Assembly (NCBI GenBank): GCA_017384185.1
Contig: JAFNUH010000242.1
Location: 1 to 15,651, forward strand
Reading direction: 5' to 3'
Source of the DNA: Alistipes sp.
Lineage (GTDB): Bacteria > Bacteroidota > Bacteroidia > Bacteroidales > Rikenellaceae
Length of the DNA: 15,651 nucleotides
Positions 1 through 6,798 of the stretch are shown in pieces (position 1 is the stretch's first letter; each line of letters opens with the position of its first letter). The position numbers and the translations under genes are program-made. The notes under the pieces are model-generated. The model searched no databases and was not told the DNA's origin. It saw only the letters and a program-made list of their open reading frames with translations.

Positions 1-204
1 AAAGACGGGCAGACCCTCGCTCTCGATGGTCTGCTTGTAGAGTGAGATCTGCTCACGGCACATCTCGTAGCTCTTCGTATCGACAATCACAGCAAACGAC
101 GAGACGCCACTGATGGTGGGTGCATCAATCTGCTGTGCGTGCAGTGATGAGAGGCTCATCACTGCCGACAGAAGAATGGTGAAAAATCTTGTTTTACGAG
201 TCAT
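1..204 (-). CDS. Secreted protein of unknown function, N-terminal 68 residues only
   Basis: The reading frame opens with ATG at 204 and runs off the left edge, so only 68 residues are visible. Residues 1-24 form a Sec signal peptide: a basic start (MTRKTRFF), a hydrophobic core, and a likely cut after LHA before QQ. The mature start contains a hydrophobic strand (SFAVIVD), then a helix with 'SYEMCREQISLYKQTIESEG'. This pattern recalls Bacteroidales secreted proteins with a gingipain/C25-like caspase-type fold. That resemblance is from memory, and no catalytic His or Cys can be seen in this fragment. The gene lies 32 bp behind the outer-membrane barrel gene on the same strand, so it is probably the fourth gene of the TonB-receptor operon. 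The exported location is well supported; the family is a weak guess. Confidence 0.7.
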   Translation of the reverse strand, partial: MTRKTRFFTILLSAVMSLSSLHAQQIDAPTISGVSSFAVIVDTKSYEMCREQISLYKQTIESEGLPVF

Positions 205-236
205 TTTATTTTGTTGTTTTTCTTGCAAATCTATGT

Positions 237-1823
237 TTAGAATGTAAGACCCGCCTTGATGACCAATGCGCTGTAGTTGTCGAAGTGAGCCTTGCCATCG
301 CCATCGTTAGGTGCGACGTGGTTGTACTTCACATTGATGAACAACGATGAGCGTGAGTTGAACAAGCCACTACGAGTATAACCCAACTCAGCACCCCACA
401 TCAGGGCATTCTCCTGAAGGTAGCGGAAGTCACGCAACACCATATTCTTATAAATATCCGAATCAGCATAGTTACCCGAGTAGGTATGCTCGCCCGACTG
501 GTTCTTCTTCACACCGCCATTAACACCCACAAGGATAGCGTTCTTGCCGAAGAAGAAATTCTTCTTCACGTGAGCCGTAAAGTAGAGATTCTCAACATCC
601 TGTGTGCTGCGGGGCAAGTAGTAGATGTCCGAGAGCTTCTCCTTCTGCAACTCGATACCAGCCAACCAGCTGTATGAGTTGCCTCGGTTCTTCATATAGT
701 CAACCTTAGCCGTTGTGCGCAGTGTTGAGAAGTTCGAGCGGATATTCTTCGAGATTACAATCCACTGCGACACCTCGTAGGTGTTGTCCCACACCTGAAC
801 GTACTCGATACCATCGATGCTGCGGTCATAATATTCAACCTCGGCAAAGAGCGAGTGTTTGGGGTTGATGCTCCACATAAGGTTAGCCTTTACGTCCCAC
901 GTATTCTCCTTCGTTGTACCGATAATCTTCGGAGTGGTGTAGTTGTTGTTTACATCCTCAACTGCGAATGTGTATTCGCCCGAGAGCAAGAACTTAATCT
1001 TCTCGCCAATGAACGAGTACTGCAAGCCGCCGCCCATAGCGTTAGCGTTGTATGCACGCAGACCCGAGAAGCTACCGCTGCCAATCTCGGCTGTGTTGTA
1101 GAAGCCGGGTGCTACAACCTCCCATACGGGCTGAGTCATAAGGCTGATAGAGTTTGTCGCAGTACCATCCTCACGACGTGATGAGTAGGTGTAGTGCGCA
1201 CCGATAGCGTGCTTACTTACGGTATATACAACCGAGGGGGTAACCACAAACTTAGACATCTGCACATTGGGGCGGGGGTCAATCTGCTTTGCACCCTGCA
1301 TATTCTGATAGTCAACGCCGACACCCAAAATCCAGTGCTTACCCAAAATGGGTGTTGCAGCCTTCATACCCAACTCGTAGCTCTGGTGAATCCAGTTGCT
1401 GGTGTTTGTATCTGCCAGGTAGAAGGGCATACCACGCAACGGGTCGATAAGCGAAGCGTTGTAGCGTGCGCCGTGAATCTTGTCGTGCGAGTAGTTGAAG
1501 TAACCCCACATAAAGGCACCCTTGAGGTTCTCGAACTGACCACCACCATCTGTCGAGAAGCCGTAGCCGTTGTTGTTCGTACCGAGCTGTGTGCGCTGGA
1601 AGTCACCATCGGTGTGGTTATAATTTATGCCAAGCTGGCTGTAATAGCCCATATTGTCGAGCTGTGCACCTGCAGCGTTGTTGGTATTCGAGAACCAGAG
1701 GCTCTCCATCTTCTTACGCTCGATGCTCTGCTGGCTGCTGCCATCGGTCTGTGCCGACGCCGCCGTCGCAAGGAGTGTTGCTGCGAGGGCGAGTGAAGCG
1801 AATCTATATTTAATATTTCTCAT
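237..1823 (-). CDS. DUF6850-like outer-membrane beta-barrel protein
   Basis: The 528-residue product has a signal peptide (residues 1-24, cut after ASA before QTDGSS). The rest alternates aromatic and polar residues with short turns, as in an outer-membrane beta-barrel (for example ENTWDVKANLMWSINPKHSL and the repeated 'AEVEYY', 'TAKVDY' strands). It ends in Phe (KAGLTF), the usual C-terminal signal for the BAM machinery. The overall character fits the Bacteroidota DUF6850 barrel family, which I recall beside DUF4876 lipoproteins. The family assignment is by memory; the barrel call is from sequence. There is no plug domain, so it is not itself a TonB receptor. It starts 24 bp after the lipoprotein gene, and it probably acts with that lipoprotein and the receptor as a pore, scaffold or surface anchor. 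Substrate unknown. Confidence 0.75.
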   Translation of the reverse strand: MRNIKYRFASLALAATLLATAASAQTDGSSQQSIERKKMESLWFSNTNNAAGAQLDNMGYYSQLGINYNHTDGDFQRTQLGTNNNGYGFSTDGGGQFENLKGAFMWGYFNYSHDKIHGARYNASLIDPLRGMPFYLADTNTSNWIHQSYELGMKAATPILGKHWILGVGVDYQNMQGAKQIDPRPNVQMSKFVVTPSVVYTVSKHAIGAHYTYSSRREDGTATNSISLMTQPVWEVVAPGFYNTAEIGSGSFSGLRAYNANAMGGGLQYSFIGEKIKFLLSGEYTFAVEDVNNNYTTPKIIGTTKENTWDVKANLMWSINPKHSLFAEVEYYDRSIDGIEYVQVWDNTYEVSQWIVISKNIRSNFSTLRTTAKVDYMKNRGNSYSWLAGIELQKEKLSDIYYLPRSTQDVENLYFTAHVKKNFFFGKNAILVGVNGGVKKNQSGEHTYSGNYADSDIYKNMVLRDFRYLQENALMWGAELGYTRSGLFNSRSSLFINVKYNHVAPNDGDGKAHFDNYSALVIKAGLTF

Positions 1824-1847
1824 AATTCAAATCTGTTAGCCGTTAAA

Positions 1848-3125
1848 CTACTCTGCCCAAGGGCTCCAAGCGGGGCGCTTTACATCGTGACGACGAATAA
1901 CGGGTGAATCGAACACCTCGAAGTCGTCGGTTGAGTTGTTTGTATCCTGGAAGATAGGTGTGCCATCCTCACGGTAGTCGATAACCTTACGTGATACGCT
2001 CTTACCGTTGTAGTATCCGTCAACAGATGTAGCACCTGAATCCAAGATACCGGGGATACGCTTCATATCGAGGTCTGCCGATGTGGGAATACACTCCACA
2101 GCGTCGAAAATATCACCCACGGGGATACGTACATACTGCTGACCGCCTGAGCCAACCTTTTTCTGCGTTGTCACGCCGAGCTGCCAATAATCTGAGCCGA
2201 ACTCGAGGTTCTGACCCGGCTGATAGAGAGCCATCGCCGAACCATCAACCGATGTAAGCCACTGCATCTTATTGATATAACCAGACCAGAAGACGTAGGG
2301 AAGGTCGGGTACCTCCTCGTTTATACGCTGCTCGTTACCAGCCCAGCACTCCCACTCAACCTTCGAGGTATCGACAATACCGAAACCTGCCCAAGTCTCA
2401 ATCTTTGTGTGGTCGGCAGCCTCCTGAGCGATTACGATTGACTCGCCAGGCTGCAAGGGGTAGTCGTCGCCATCACCCTTAATCTGCCACAATGTAACGG
2501 CGTAGGCATACTTATCTACACCATCCTCGGCGGGCCACTCGGGAAGACTTGTTGTTGCATACTCGGGAACGAGGTGCGCCAAGCAGATGTGGTCGAGATA
2601 TACAACCTCCTCACCATTGTTATAAACCTCATAGAACTGGTCACGGAAGTAGCCTCCGAGTGAGCCAGCGTAGTACATCTCACGGATGCAGAGGGGTGAG
2701 CCCAACAGCGGCTGGATTGAGATGGCGTACTTGTCGCTGGGCGATGTTACAGCCTCGGTCAAAGCAACGTTCTGTGCCAAGCCATTGATGATGTAGCTCT
2801 TGCCGTTGTACTTCTGTGTGCTACGCACGGTGATGTTGTAGATGCCAGGGATAACCTCTGCCATAGCAACACCATCGGCGCCCACCTTAACGTTGGTCTC
2901 GATACCCTCCGAGAAATTGTTGAATACAACCTCAAGGTTTGAGTACCAGTCGGCGGGTGCTGTTGCTGCACTGCCGTCGGGTGCGGTGAAATTCTTAATA
3001 TCAATCTTGTAGGCAACCTTGATAGGTGCTACAACCTCAGCATCGAGTGCATCGTTCATCATCTCCGAGCACGACGAGAGGATAAGTGCCGCAAAGGCGG
3101 CTATGTAATATATATATTTTCTCAT
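1848..3125 (-). CDS. DUF4876-like surface lipoprotein
   Basis: The 425-residue product begins with a lipoprotein signal peptide whose lipobox is LSSC, with acylated Cys19 followed by SEMMND. The acidic/serine residues just after the Cys resemble the Bacteroidota surface-export signal, so a cell-surface location is inferred. Residues about 35-140 look like a beta-sandwich of the carboxypeptidase-regulatory or transthyretin kind (GVAMAEVIPGIYNITV is the turn-and-strand signature). Residues about 145-415 resemble a lamin-tail-like beta fold: 'FYEVYNNGEEVVYLD', 'PLQPGESIVIAQ', and near the end 'STDDFEVFDSP'. Family DUF4876 is recognised from memory. The gene follows the TonB receptor gene by 15 bp, so it may be the substrate-binding partner of that receptor, in the place SusD holds beside SusC, though it is not SusD-like. 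Confidence 0.75.
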   Translation of the reverse strand: MRKYIYYIAAFAALILSSCSEMMNDALDAEVVAPIKVAYKIDIKNFTAPDGSAATAPADWYSNLEVVFNNFSEGIETNVKVGADGVAMAEVIPGIYNITVRSTQKYNGKSYIINGLAQNVALTEAVTSPSDKYAISIQPLLGSPLCIREMYYAGSLGGYFRDQFYEVYNNGEEVVYLDHICLAHLVPEYATTSLPEWPAEDGVDKYAYAVTLWQIKGDGDDYPLQPGESIVIAQEAADHTKIETWAGFGIVDTSKVEWECWAGNEQRINEEVPDLPYVFWSGYINKMQWLTSVDGSAMALYQPGQNLEFGSDYWQLGVTTQKKVGSGGQQYVRIPVGDIFDAVECIPTSADLDMKRIPGILDSGATSVDGYYNGKSVSRKVIDYREDGTPIFQDTNNSTDDFEVFDSPVIRRHDVKRPAWSPWAE

Positions 3126-3140
3126 AGCTATGGCATTTTA

Positions 3141-5951
3141 TTATTTAATCATCGCAGTGAGTGACAAGCCGAAGAAGAAGGTGTTGGCGTTACGACGTGT
3201 AAACGAGCCGGGGTTCTTCGTACTCTCCCACAAGGGCGTGCTACGGAATGCGTTGTTTGCGTAGAACGAGATACGGAGGTAATCCTTAATCTCCTTTGTT
3301 ACGTTGATGTTCATACAGAGAACGGGCGACTTGTAGCTATCCTTGATGTTACGCTTCTGGTCCAAGTCGTTGCGTACGTCGAGAGCCTTGAACTCATCCA
3401 TCTCGAGCATCGACTCCTTGAAGTCGTACATCTTACCATCCAAAACAGAGATATACTTGATGGGCATCTCGTCGTTGATATACTTAGCCCACGAGTTCTC
3501 GCTCCACGTTACGTTTGCCGTAGCCGTTACAACAAAACCGATTGAGGGGATGTTGTGTACAGCCTTCAGGTTTGTAGAGAACACCTCGTAGAATGAGTGC
3601 GCACGGTCTGAGAATACGCCCATATGGTCGGTATTTACGCCGGCGTGTGAACGCTTATAGTTGTAACCCTTAACCCAGCTCTCGGTGCGTGTCCAAACAC
3701 CATCCAAGATGAAACGTGTGCGGATAGCGTCGATACGACCGAAGTCGATAGATGCCTCGATACCACGTGTCTCATATGATGAGTTGTTTGTAGGCTTAGA
3801 GTAGTAGAGCAACACCTTGTCACGTGACGACTCTGTGAGCGTAGGCAGAGCGTTGGCATCTTTGCCGTAGTTTGCTGCATAGCGAACCATATCTACGCTG
3901 TGGAACGAGTCGGCGGTCTGCGTGAAGGTGTAGCCGTTGTCGCTACTATCCTTGAATGCAGTGATAGAGCCCACTACCTTACCAATCTGGAAGTCAACGC
4001 CCACCTCAGCCTTCTTTGTTGTAGCCATCTCCAGTTCGTCGTTTGCGCTGTCGTAAGAGTGAGTTGTTACGACCTGGAACTTCTGAGCATCTGATGCGGC
4101 AGATGACTGAGTGTTGTCGAAGTTAACCATATCGAAGTAAACCTCCTGCGGGTAGAGCATCTCGAGTGTGGGGGTCTTAGCCGTGATACCGTAACCACCT
4201 CGGATGGTCAATGCGTGGGGGATGATGTCGAGAGATGCGTTGATACGGGGTGCTACAACATCGTCGAAGCCGAAAATCTTGTCATAACGAACACCAGCTA
4301 CGATGTTGAGGTTGCGACCGCCGCCGAAGTTGAGGTTGAATGACTCCTCGGCGAACAAGCCCAAAGTATTCATAAATGGAATCTCGTCGTAGGCACGCTC
4401 ACGCTGTGTCTGGTAGCCGTATGATGAGCTACGCAAGGGAGGACAATCCTCGTCGTAAACCTTACCACGACCACGGTTACCATCGTTGCGGAAGTCGGCA
4501 CCGAGCTTGATGAAGTGGCGTGTGCGACCCAACTCGCCTGAGAAGTTAGCGATAACCTGTGCGTAGGTGTTCAACTCCTCACCGAGAACGTTGTAGCGGT
4601 AGATGTATGTGTTGGGAGTCTTGATAGCGTGACCGTAGCTGTTGCCGCTGAGCAGTGTGCCATCCTCGAGATATACCTTGCCACCAGCAGCACTGTTTGT
4701 AACCTCGCCATCACGCTTCGATGTAGAGAAGGTGTACTCGGCATTTGCAGCCTGGTCCTCGTACGAGCTATCCTTGTCGGTGTATGTGAACGAAGCGGCA
4801 TACTTGATGCTGTTGAACCAACCCTTGTCGAATGTGAATGTACCCTTGGTGTTCAAGCGGAAACGATTCTCCTTCTGCAAAGCAGTACGGTGGTCGTTGG
4901 GGTCGCCCGGCGTGGGACGGCTCTTGTCACGGTAGATACCTACCGAAGCGGTGGTGTTGGTGTACCACTTGCCGATAGTGTTGGTGTAACCAAACTGTCC
5001 ATTCGTACGCTCATAGTGTGAGTAACCCTCGGTGGGCTTGTACTGTGAGTATGCGTAGTCGGCACTGTAGTTCAATGCACCCGCCTTCTCGCTGAGCTGC
5101 ACACCGTGTGTTGCTGAGAGCTGGTAGAGGTTGGGGTTCATCGTGAGCTTGATGTTCAGCGGTGAGCGACCAGCCTTTGAGTTTACGATAACGGCACCCG
5201 ATGTGATGTCACCATACTCAACCGATGCGATACCACGAATAACCTCCACAGACTCGATGTTGTCGGTCGAGATCTGACGCATATCAATACCCGATGTAGG
5301 TGTTGCCATAGCAGCCTCACCTGCCGTAGATGCAGCAGCAAAGGGCATCTGACCTGCGCCCATAGTCTGCATATTGGCGTTGTTTGACATCGGCGTACCA
5401 TCCATAATCACCGCTGTACCGAGGCTTGAGCCACCACGAATTGAGAAGCTCGATGCCTGGCTGAGGGTGAGTGTACGTGTGTCGGGCGTTGAGGCACCAG
5501 GCAGAAGGCTCATAACATCGGCGAGCGATGCCGACTGAATATGGTCCATAGCCGTACGTGAGATTGTTGAAGCCGTAGCAGCGCCCGCCTTGCTGGCAGT
5601 AGCCGTAACGACAACATCCTCTACACGGAAGTTGGCGGGCTTGAGCTCGAACGTGAAGTCGTTCTCGCTGCCCTTGACGTTGATTGTCTGCTCGATTGTC
5701 TCAAAACCGAGGAATGAGATGTCAACCTTGTGGCTACCCGGGGCAATTTTAATCTCAAAATGACCCTTACCATCGGTGACTGCTTGTACTCCCTCTTCGG
5801 GGAAGTGTACGAGTGCGTAGGCAACAGGCTCCTTAGTATCGGCAGCGATAACCTTACCGATAATCGAGGACTTGTTCTGCGCATAGGTCGGCGCTATGGC
5901 GACTACAATCGCAAATAGAGCCGATAAGCAAAGTCTTCTAAATGTTTTCAT
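3141..5951 (-). CDS. TonB-dependent outer-membrane receptor with N-terminal regulatory-like domain
   Basis: The 936-residue product is a full-length TonB-dependent receptor that would bring a substrate across the outer membrane using TonB-ExbBD energy. Residues 1-24 are a signal peptide (cut after TYA). Residues about 29-104 are the CarboxypepD_reg-like domain common in Bacteroidota receptors. A TonB-box-like stretch (EDVVVTA, 111-117) precedes the plug (about 127-257), which carries the conserved 'SIRGGSS', 'IESVEVIRG' and 'YGDITSGAVIV' signatures. The rest is a 22-strand-type barrel. The plug has an Ala/Met-rich loop at about 192-220. It lacks the SusC hallmarks and no SusD gene is near, so a glycan-uptake system of the Sus type is unlikely; metal, haem, cofactor or peptide are open. 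The last residue is Lys after FFFGLSLTAMI, not the usual aromatic. It is first in a four-gene operon. Confidence 0.93.
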   Translation of the reverse strand: MKTFRRLCLSALFAIVVAIAPTYAQNKSSIIGKVIAADTKEPVAYALVHFPEEGVQAVTDGKGHFEIKIAPGSHKVDISFLGFETIEQTINVKGSENDFTFELKPANFRVEDVVVTATASKAGAATASTISRTAMDHIQSASLADVMSLLPGASTPDTRTLTLSQASSFSIRGGSSLGTAVIMDGTPMSNNANMQTMGAGQMPFAAASTAGEAAMATPTSGIDMRQISTDNIESVEVIRGIASVEYGDITSGAVIVNSKAGRSPLNIKLTMNPNLYQLSATHGVQLSEKAGALNYSADYAYSQYKPTEGYSHYERTNGQFGYTNTIGKWYTNTTASVGIYRDKSRPTPGDPNDHRTALQKENRFRLNTKGTFTFDKGWFNSIKYAASFTYTDKDSSYEDQAANAEYTFSTSKRDGEVTNSAAGGKVYLEDGTLLSGNSYGHAIKTPNTYIYRYNVLGEELNTYAQVIANFSGELGRTRHFIKLGADFRNDGNRGRGKVYDEDCPPLRSSSYGYQTQRERAYDEIPFMNTLGLFAEESFNLNFGGGRNLNIVAGVRYDKIFGFDDVVAPRINASLDIIPHALTIRGGYGITAKTPTLEMLYPQEVYFDMVNFDNTQSSAASDAQKFQVVTTHSYDSANDELEMATTKKAEVGVDFQIGKVVGSITAFKDSSDNGYTFTQTADSFHSVDMVRYAANYGKDANALPTLTESSRDKVLLYYSKPTNNSSYETRGIEASIDFGRIDAIRTRFILDGVWTRTESWVKGYNYKRSHAGVNTDHMGVFSDRAHSFYEVFSTNLKAVHNIPSIGFVVTATANVTWSENSWAKYINDEMPIKYISVLDGKMYDFKESMLEMDEFKALDVRNDLDQKRNIKDSYKSPVLCMNINVTKEIKDYLRISFYANNAFRSTPLWESTKNPGSFTRRNANTFFFGLSLTAMIK

Positions 5952-5980
5952 AAAATTGTATATTAGTTTTTGTTTTTTTG

Positions 5981-6012
5981 CAAAGTAAACTCATTTTTAT
6001 GCAGTAGGCAAT
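5981..6012 (-). promoter_or_regulatory. Candidate proximal promoter of the TonB-receptor operon (P2)
   Basis: On the minus strand a -7-like element TTACTTTG (5988-5981, followed by CAAA) lies 20 bp after an ATTG (6012-6009). The Bacteroidota consensus is TTTG, then 19-21 bp, then TAnnTTTG, so each element has one mismatch. Transcription would start near 5974, leaving a leader of about 22 nt before the ATG at 5951. The shared TTTGC extension matches the other promoters seen in this window. Confidence 0.45.
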
Positions 6013-6025
6013 CCCTATTTTTGGC

Positions 6026-6048
6026 GATTATTCTCTCGGTGAATAATC
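6026..6048. promoter_or_regulatory. Perfect 8-bp inverted repeat between the two promoters, candidate operator or leader hairpin
   Basis: GATTATTC (6026-6033) and GAATAATC (6041-6048) are perfect inverted copies separated by 7 bases. The repeat sits just upstream of the P2 -33 element and downstream of P1. It could therefore be a regulator binding site controlling P2, or a hairpin in the longer P1 transcript. No T-run follows on the minus strand, so it is not a simple terminator for the operon. Its position and perfection are seen; the function is inferred. Confidence 0.45.
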
Positions 6049-6072
6049 TTTTCCCTGCATATAACGACTTTT

Positions 6073-6096
6073 TTTGCATTATATATATGGTGCAAA
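6073..6096. repeat. TTTGCA/TGCAAA inverted repeat spanning the P1 start site
   Basis: TTTGCA (6073-6078) and TGCAAA (6091-6096) are inverted copies with a 12-base AT-rich spacer. The right arm is part of the P1 -7 element on the minus strand, so the repeat straddles the expected start of transcription. A third copy of TGCAAA lies at 6119-6124, overlapping the P1 -33 element. Chance is possible in such AT-rich DNA. Confidence 0.3.
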
Positions 6097-6124
6097 CTTA
6101 TTGAAAAATTTTAATTTATGCAAA
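6093..6124 (-). promoter_or_regulatory. Candidate distal promoter of the TonB-receptor operon (P1)
   Basis: On the minus strand TTTG (6124-6121) is followed after exactly 20 bp by TAAGTTTG (6100-6093). Both elements match the Bacteroidota -33/-7 consensus without mismatch. Transcription would begin near 6086 and give a leader of about 135 nt that includes the 6026-6048 inverted repeat. Confidence 0.55.
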
Positions 6125-6165
6125 ACGAGGCTCTTTTTTCTGCTTTTTATTGAGCAAGTAATGGC

Positions 6166-6199
6166 ATAAAAAGGCATATTGCATACAAAATATGCAATA
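6166..6199 (-). terminator. Probable intrinsic terminator behind the sigma factor gene
   Basis: A perfect 9-bp stem (arms 6177-6185 and 6191-6199, 5-base loop) lies about 30 bases after the sigma factor stop on the minus strand. Four bases later comes a run of five T (6172-6168). The stem is AT-rich and the T-run is short and offset, so termination may be partial. Its placement just before P1 of the next operon supports the call. Confidence 0.4.
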
Positions 6200-6228
6200 A
6201 AATGGGAAATTATGCGGTGAAAATGCAG

Positions 6229-6798
6229 TTAGATTTTATCCTTTTCGCCCTCCAAAATAAGGTTGCACATACGCTCCCTTGCACGGTGGATTTGGGTCTT
6301 TACAGTACCCATCGGAAGGTGAAGTTTCTCGGATATTTCGTCGTAGGAGTAATCCTCCAAAAAGCGCATTGTAAAGAGGCGACGATAGTGCTCGGGCAGA
6401 CAGTTGATATAGTGCTCAATCTGAGTGCGTTGCTGGAGGTTTATGAGATTCTCCTCGGGGGATGGCGCAACGGCTGCCGGAGCAGAGAATTTTTCGTCTA
6501 TTGAGATGTCCTCCTGACGGCGACGCTCGAAGTCGATATGGGTATTGCGGGCGATGGTATAGACCCACTGTCCGAAGGTGTATTCGGGAGAATAGCGGTG
6601 CAGGTTTACATATACTTTGATGAATGTCTCCTGCAATAAATCTTCGGTATCCTCGACCGATGTTGAGCGCTGCAAGAATAGACGGCGCATAGCATCGCCA
6701 TAGCGGTTGAATAGATATTCAAAAGCTATGTCATCTCCCGCAAGTGAGAGCTCGACCAAGTGGCGGTCGTCGGCGATTATGTAGTCGGCTATTTCCAA
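6229..6798 (-). CDS. ECF-type sigma-70 family RNA polymerase sigma factor
   Basis: The 189-residue product directs RNA polymerase to a specific promoter set. Region 2 covers about residues 24-92: 'AFEYLFNRYGDAMRRLF', then 'DTEDLLQETFIKVY' (core binding), then 'FGQWVYTIARNTHIDFERRR' (-10 contact). Region 4 covers about 125-178, with the helix-turn-helix 'SYDEISEKLHLPMGTVKTQI'. Regions 1 and 3 are absent, as expected of ECF factors. The start is TTG at 6798: an in-frame stop lies five codons upstream, the next ATG (residue 37) would cut into region 2, and an AAGGA stands 9 bases before the TTG. The gene overlaps the end of the glycosyltransferase gene by 10 bases, implying co-transcription and probably translational coupling. 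No anti-sigma (FecR-like) gene is beside it. Its targets are unknown; the adjacent TonB-receptor operon is one candidate. Confidence 0.93.
   Translation of the reverse strand: MEIADYIIADDRHLVELSLAGDDIAFEYLFNRYGDAMRRLFLQRSTSVEDTEDLLQETFIKVYVNLHRYSPEYTFGQWVYTIARNTHIDFERRRQEDISIDEKFSAPAAVAPSPEENLINLQQRTQIEHYINCLPEHYRRLFTMRFLEDYSYDEISEKLHLPMGTVKTQIHRARERMCNLILEGEKDKI

Noticed and set aside
1194..1796. 200-codon plus-strand open frame opposite the outer-membrane barrel gene
   Set aside because: It is a frame shadow of the minus-strand gene, with no recognisable domain, promoter or start signal and an odd Cys/Val-rich composition.
3141..5951. Reading the receptor as a SusC protein of a glycan utilisation locus
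   Set aside because: No SusD homologue, glycoside hydrolase or hybrid sensor is nearby and the SusC signature residues are absent.
6026..6054. Inverted repeat followed by TTTT read as a plus-strand terminator
   Set aside because: No plus-strand gene lies upstream, so it is better read as an operator or leader hairpin of the minus-strand operon.
5952..6092. Riboswitch in the 135-nt leader of the receptor operon
   Set aside because: I could not find a conserved cobalamin, TPP or other riboswitch core, and the leader is short for a cobalamin element.
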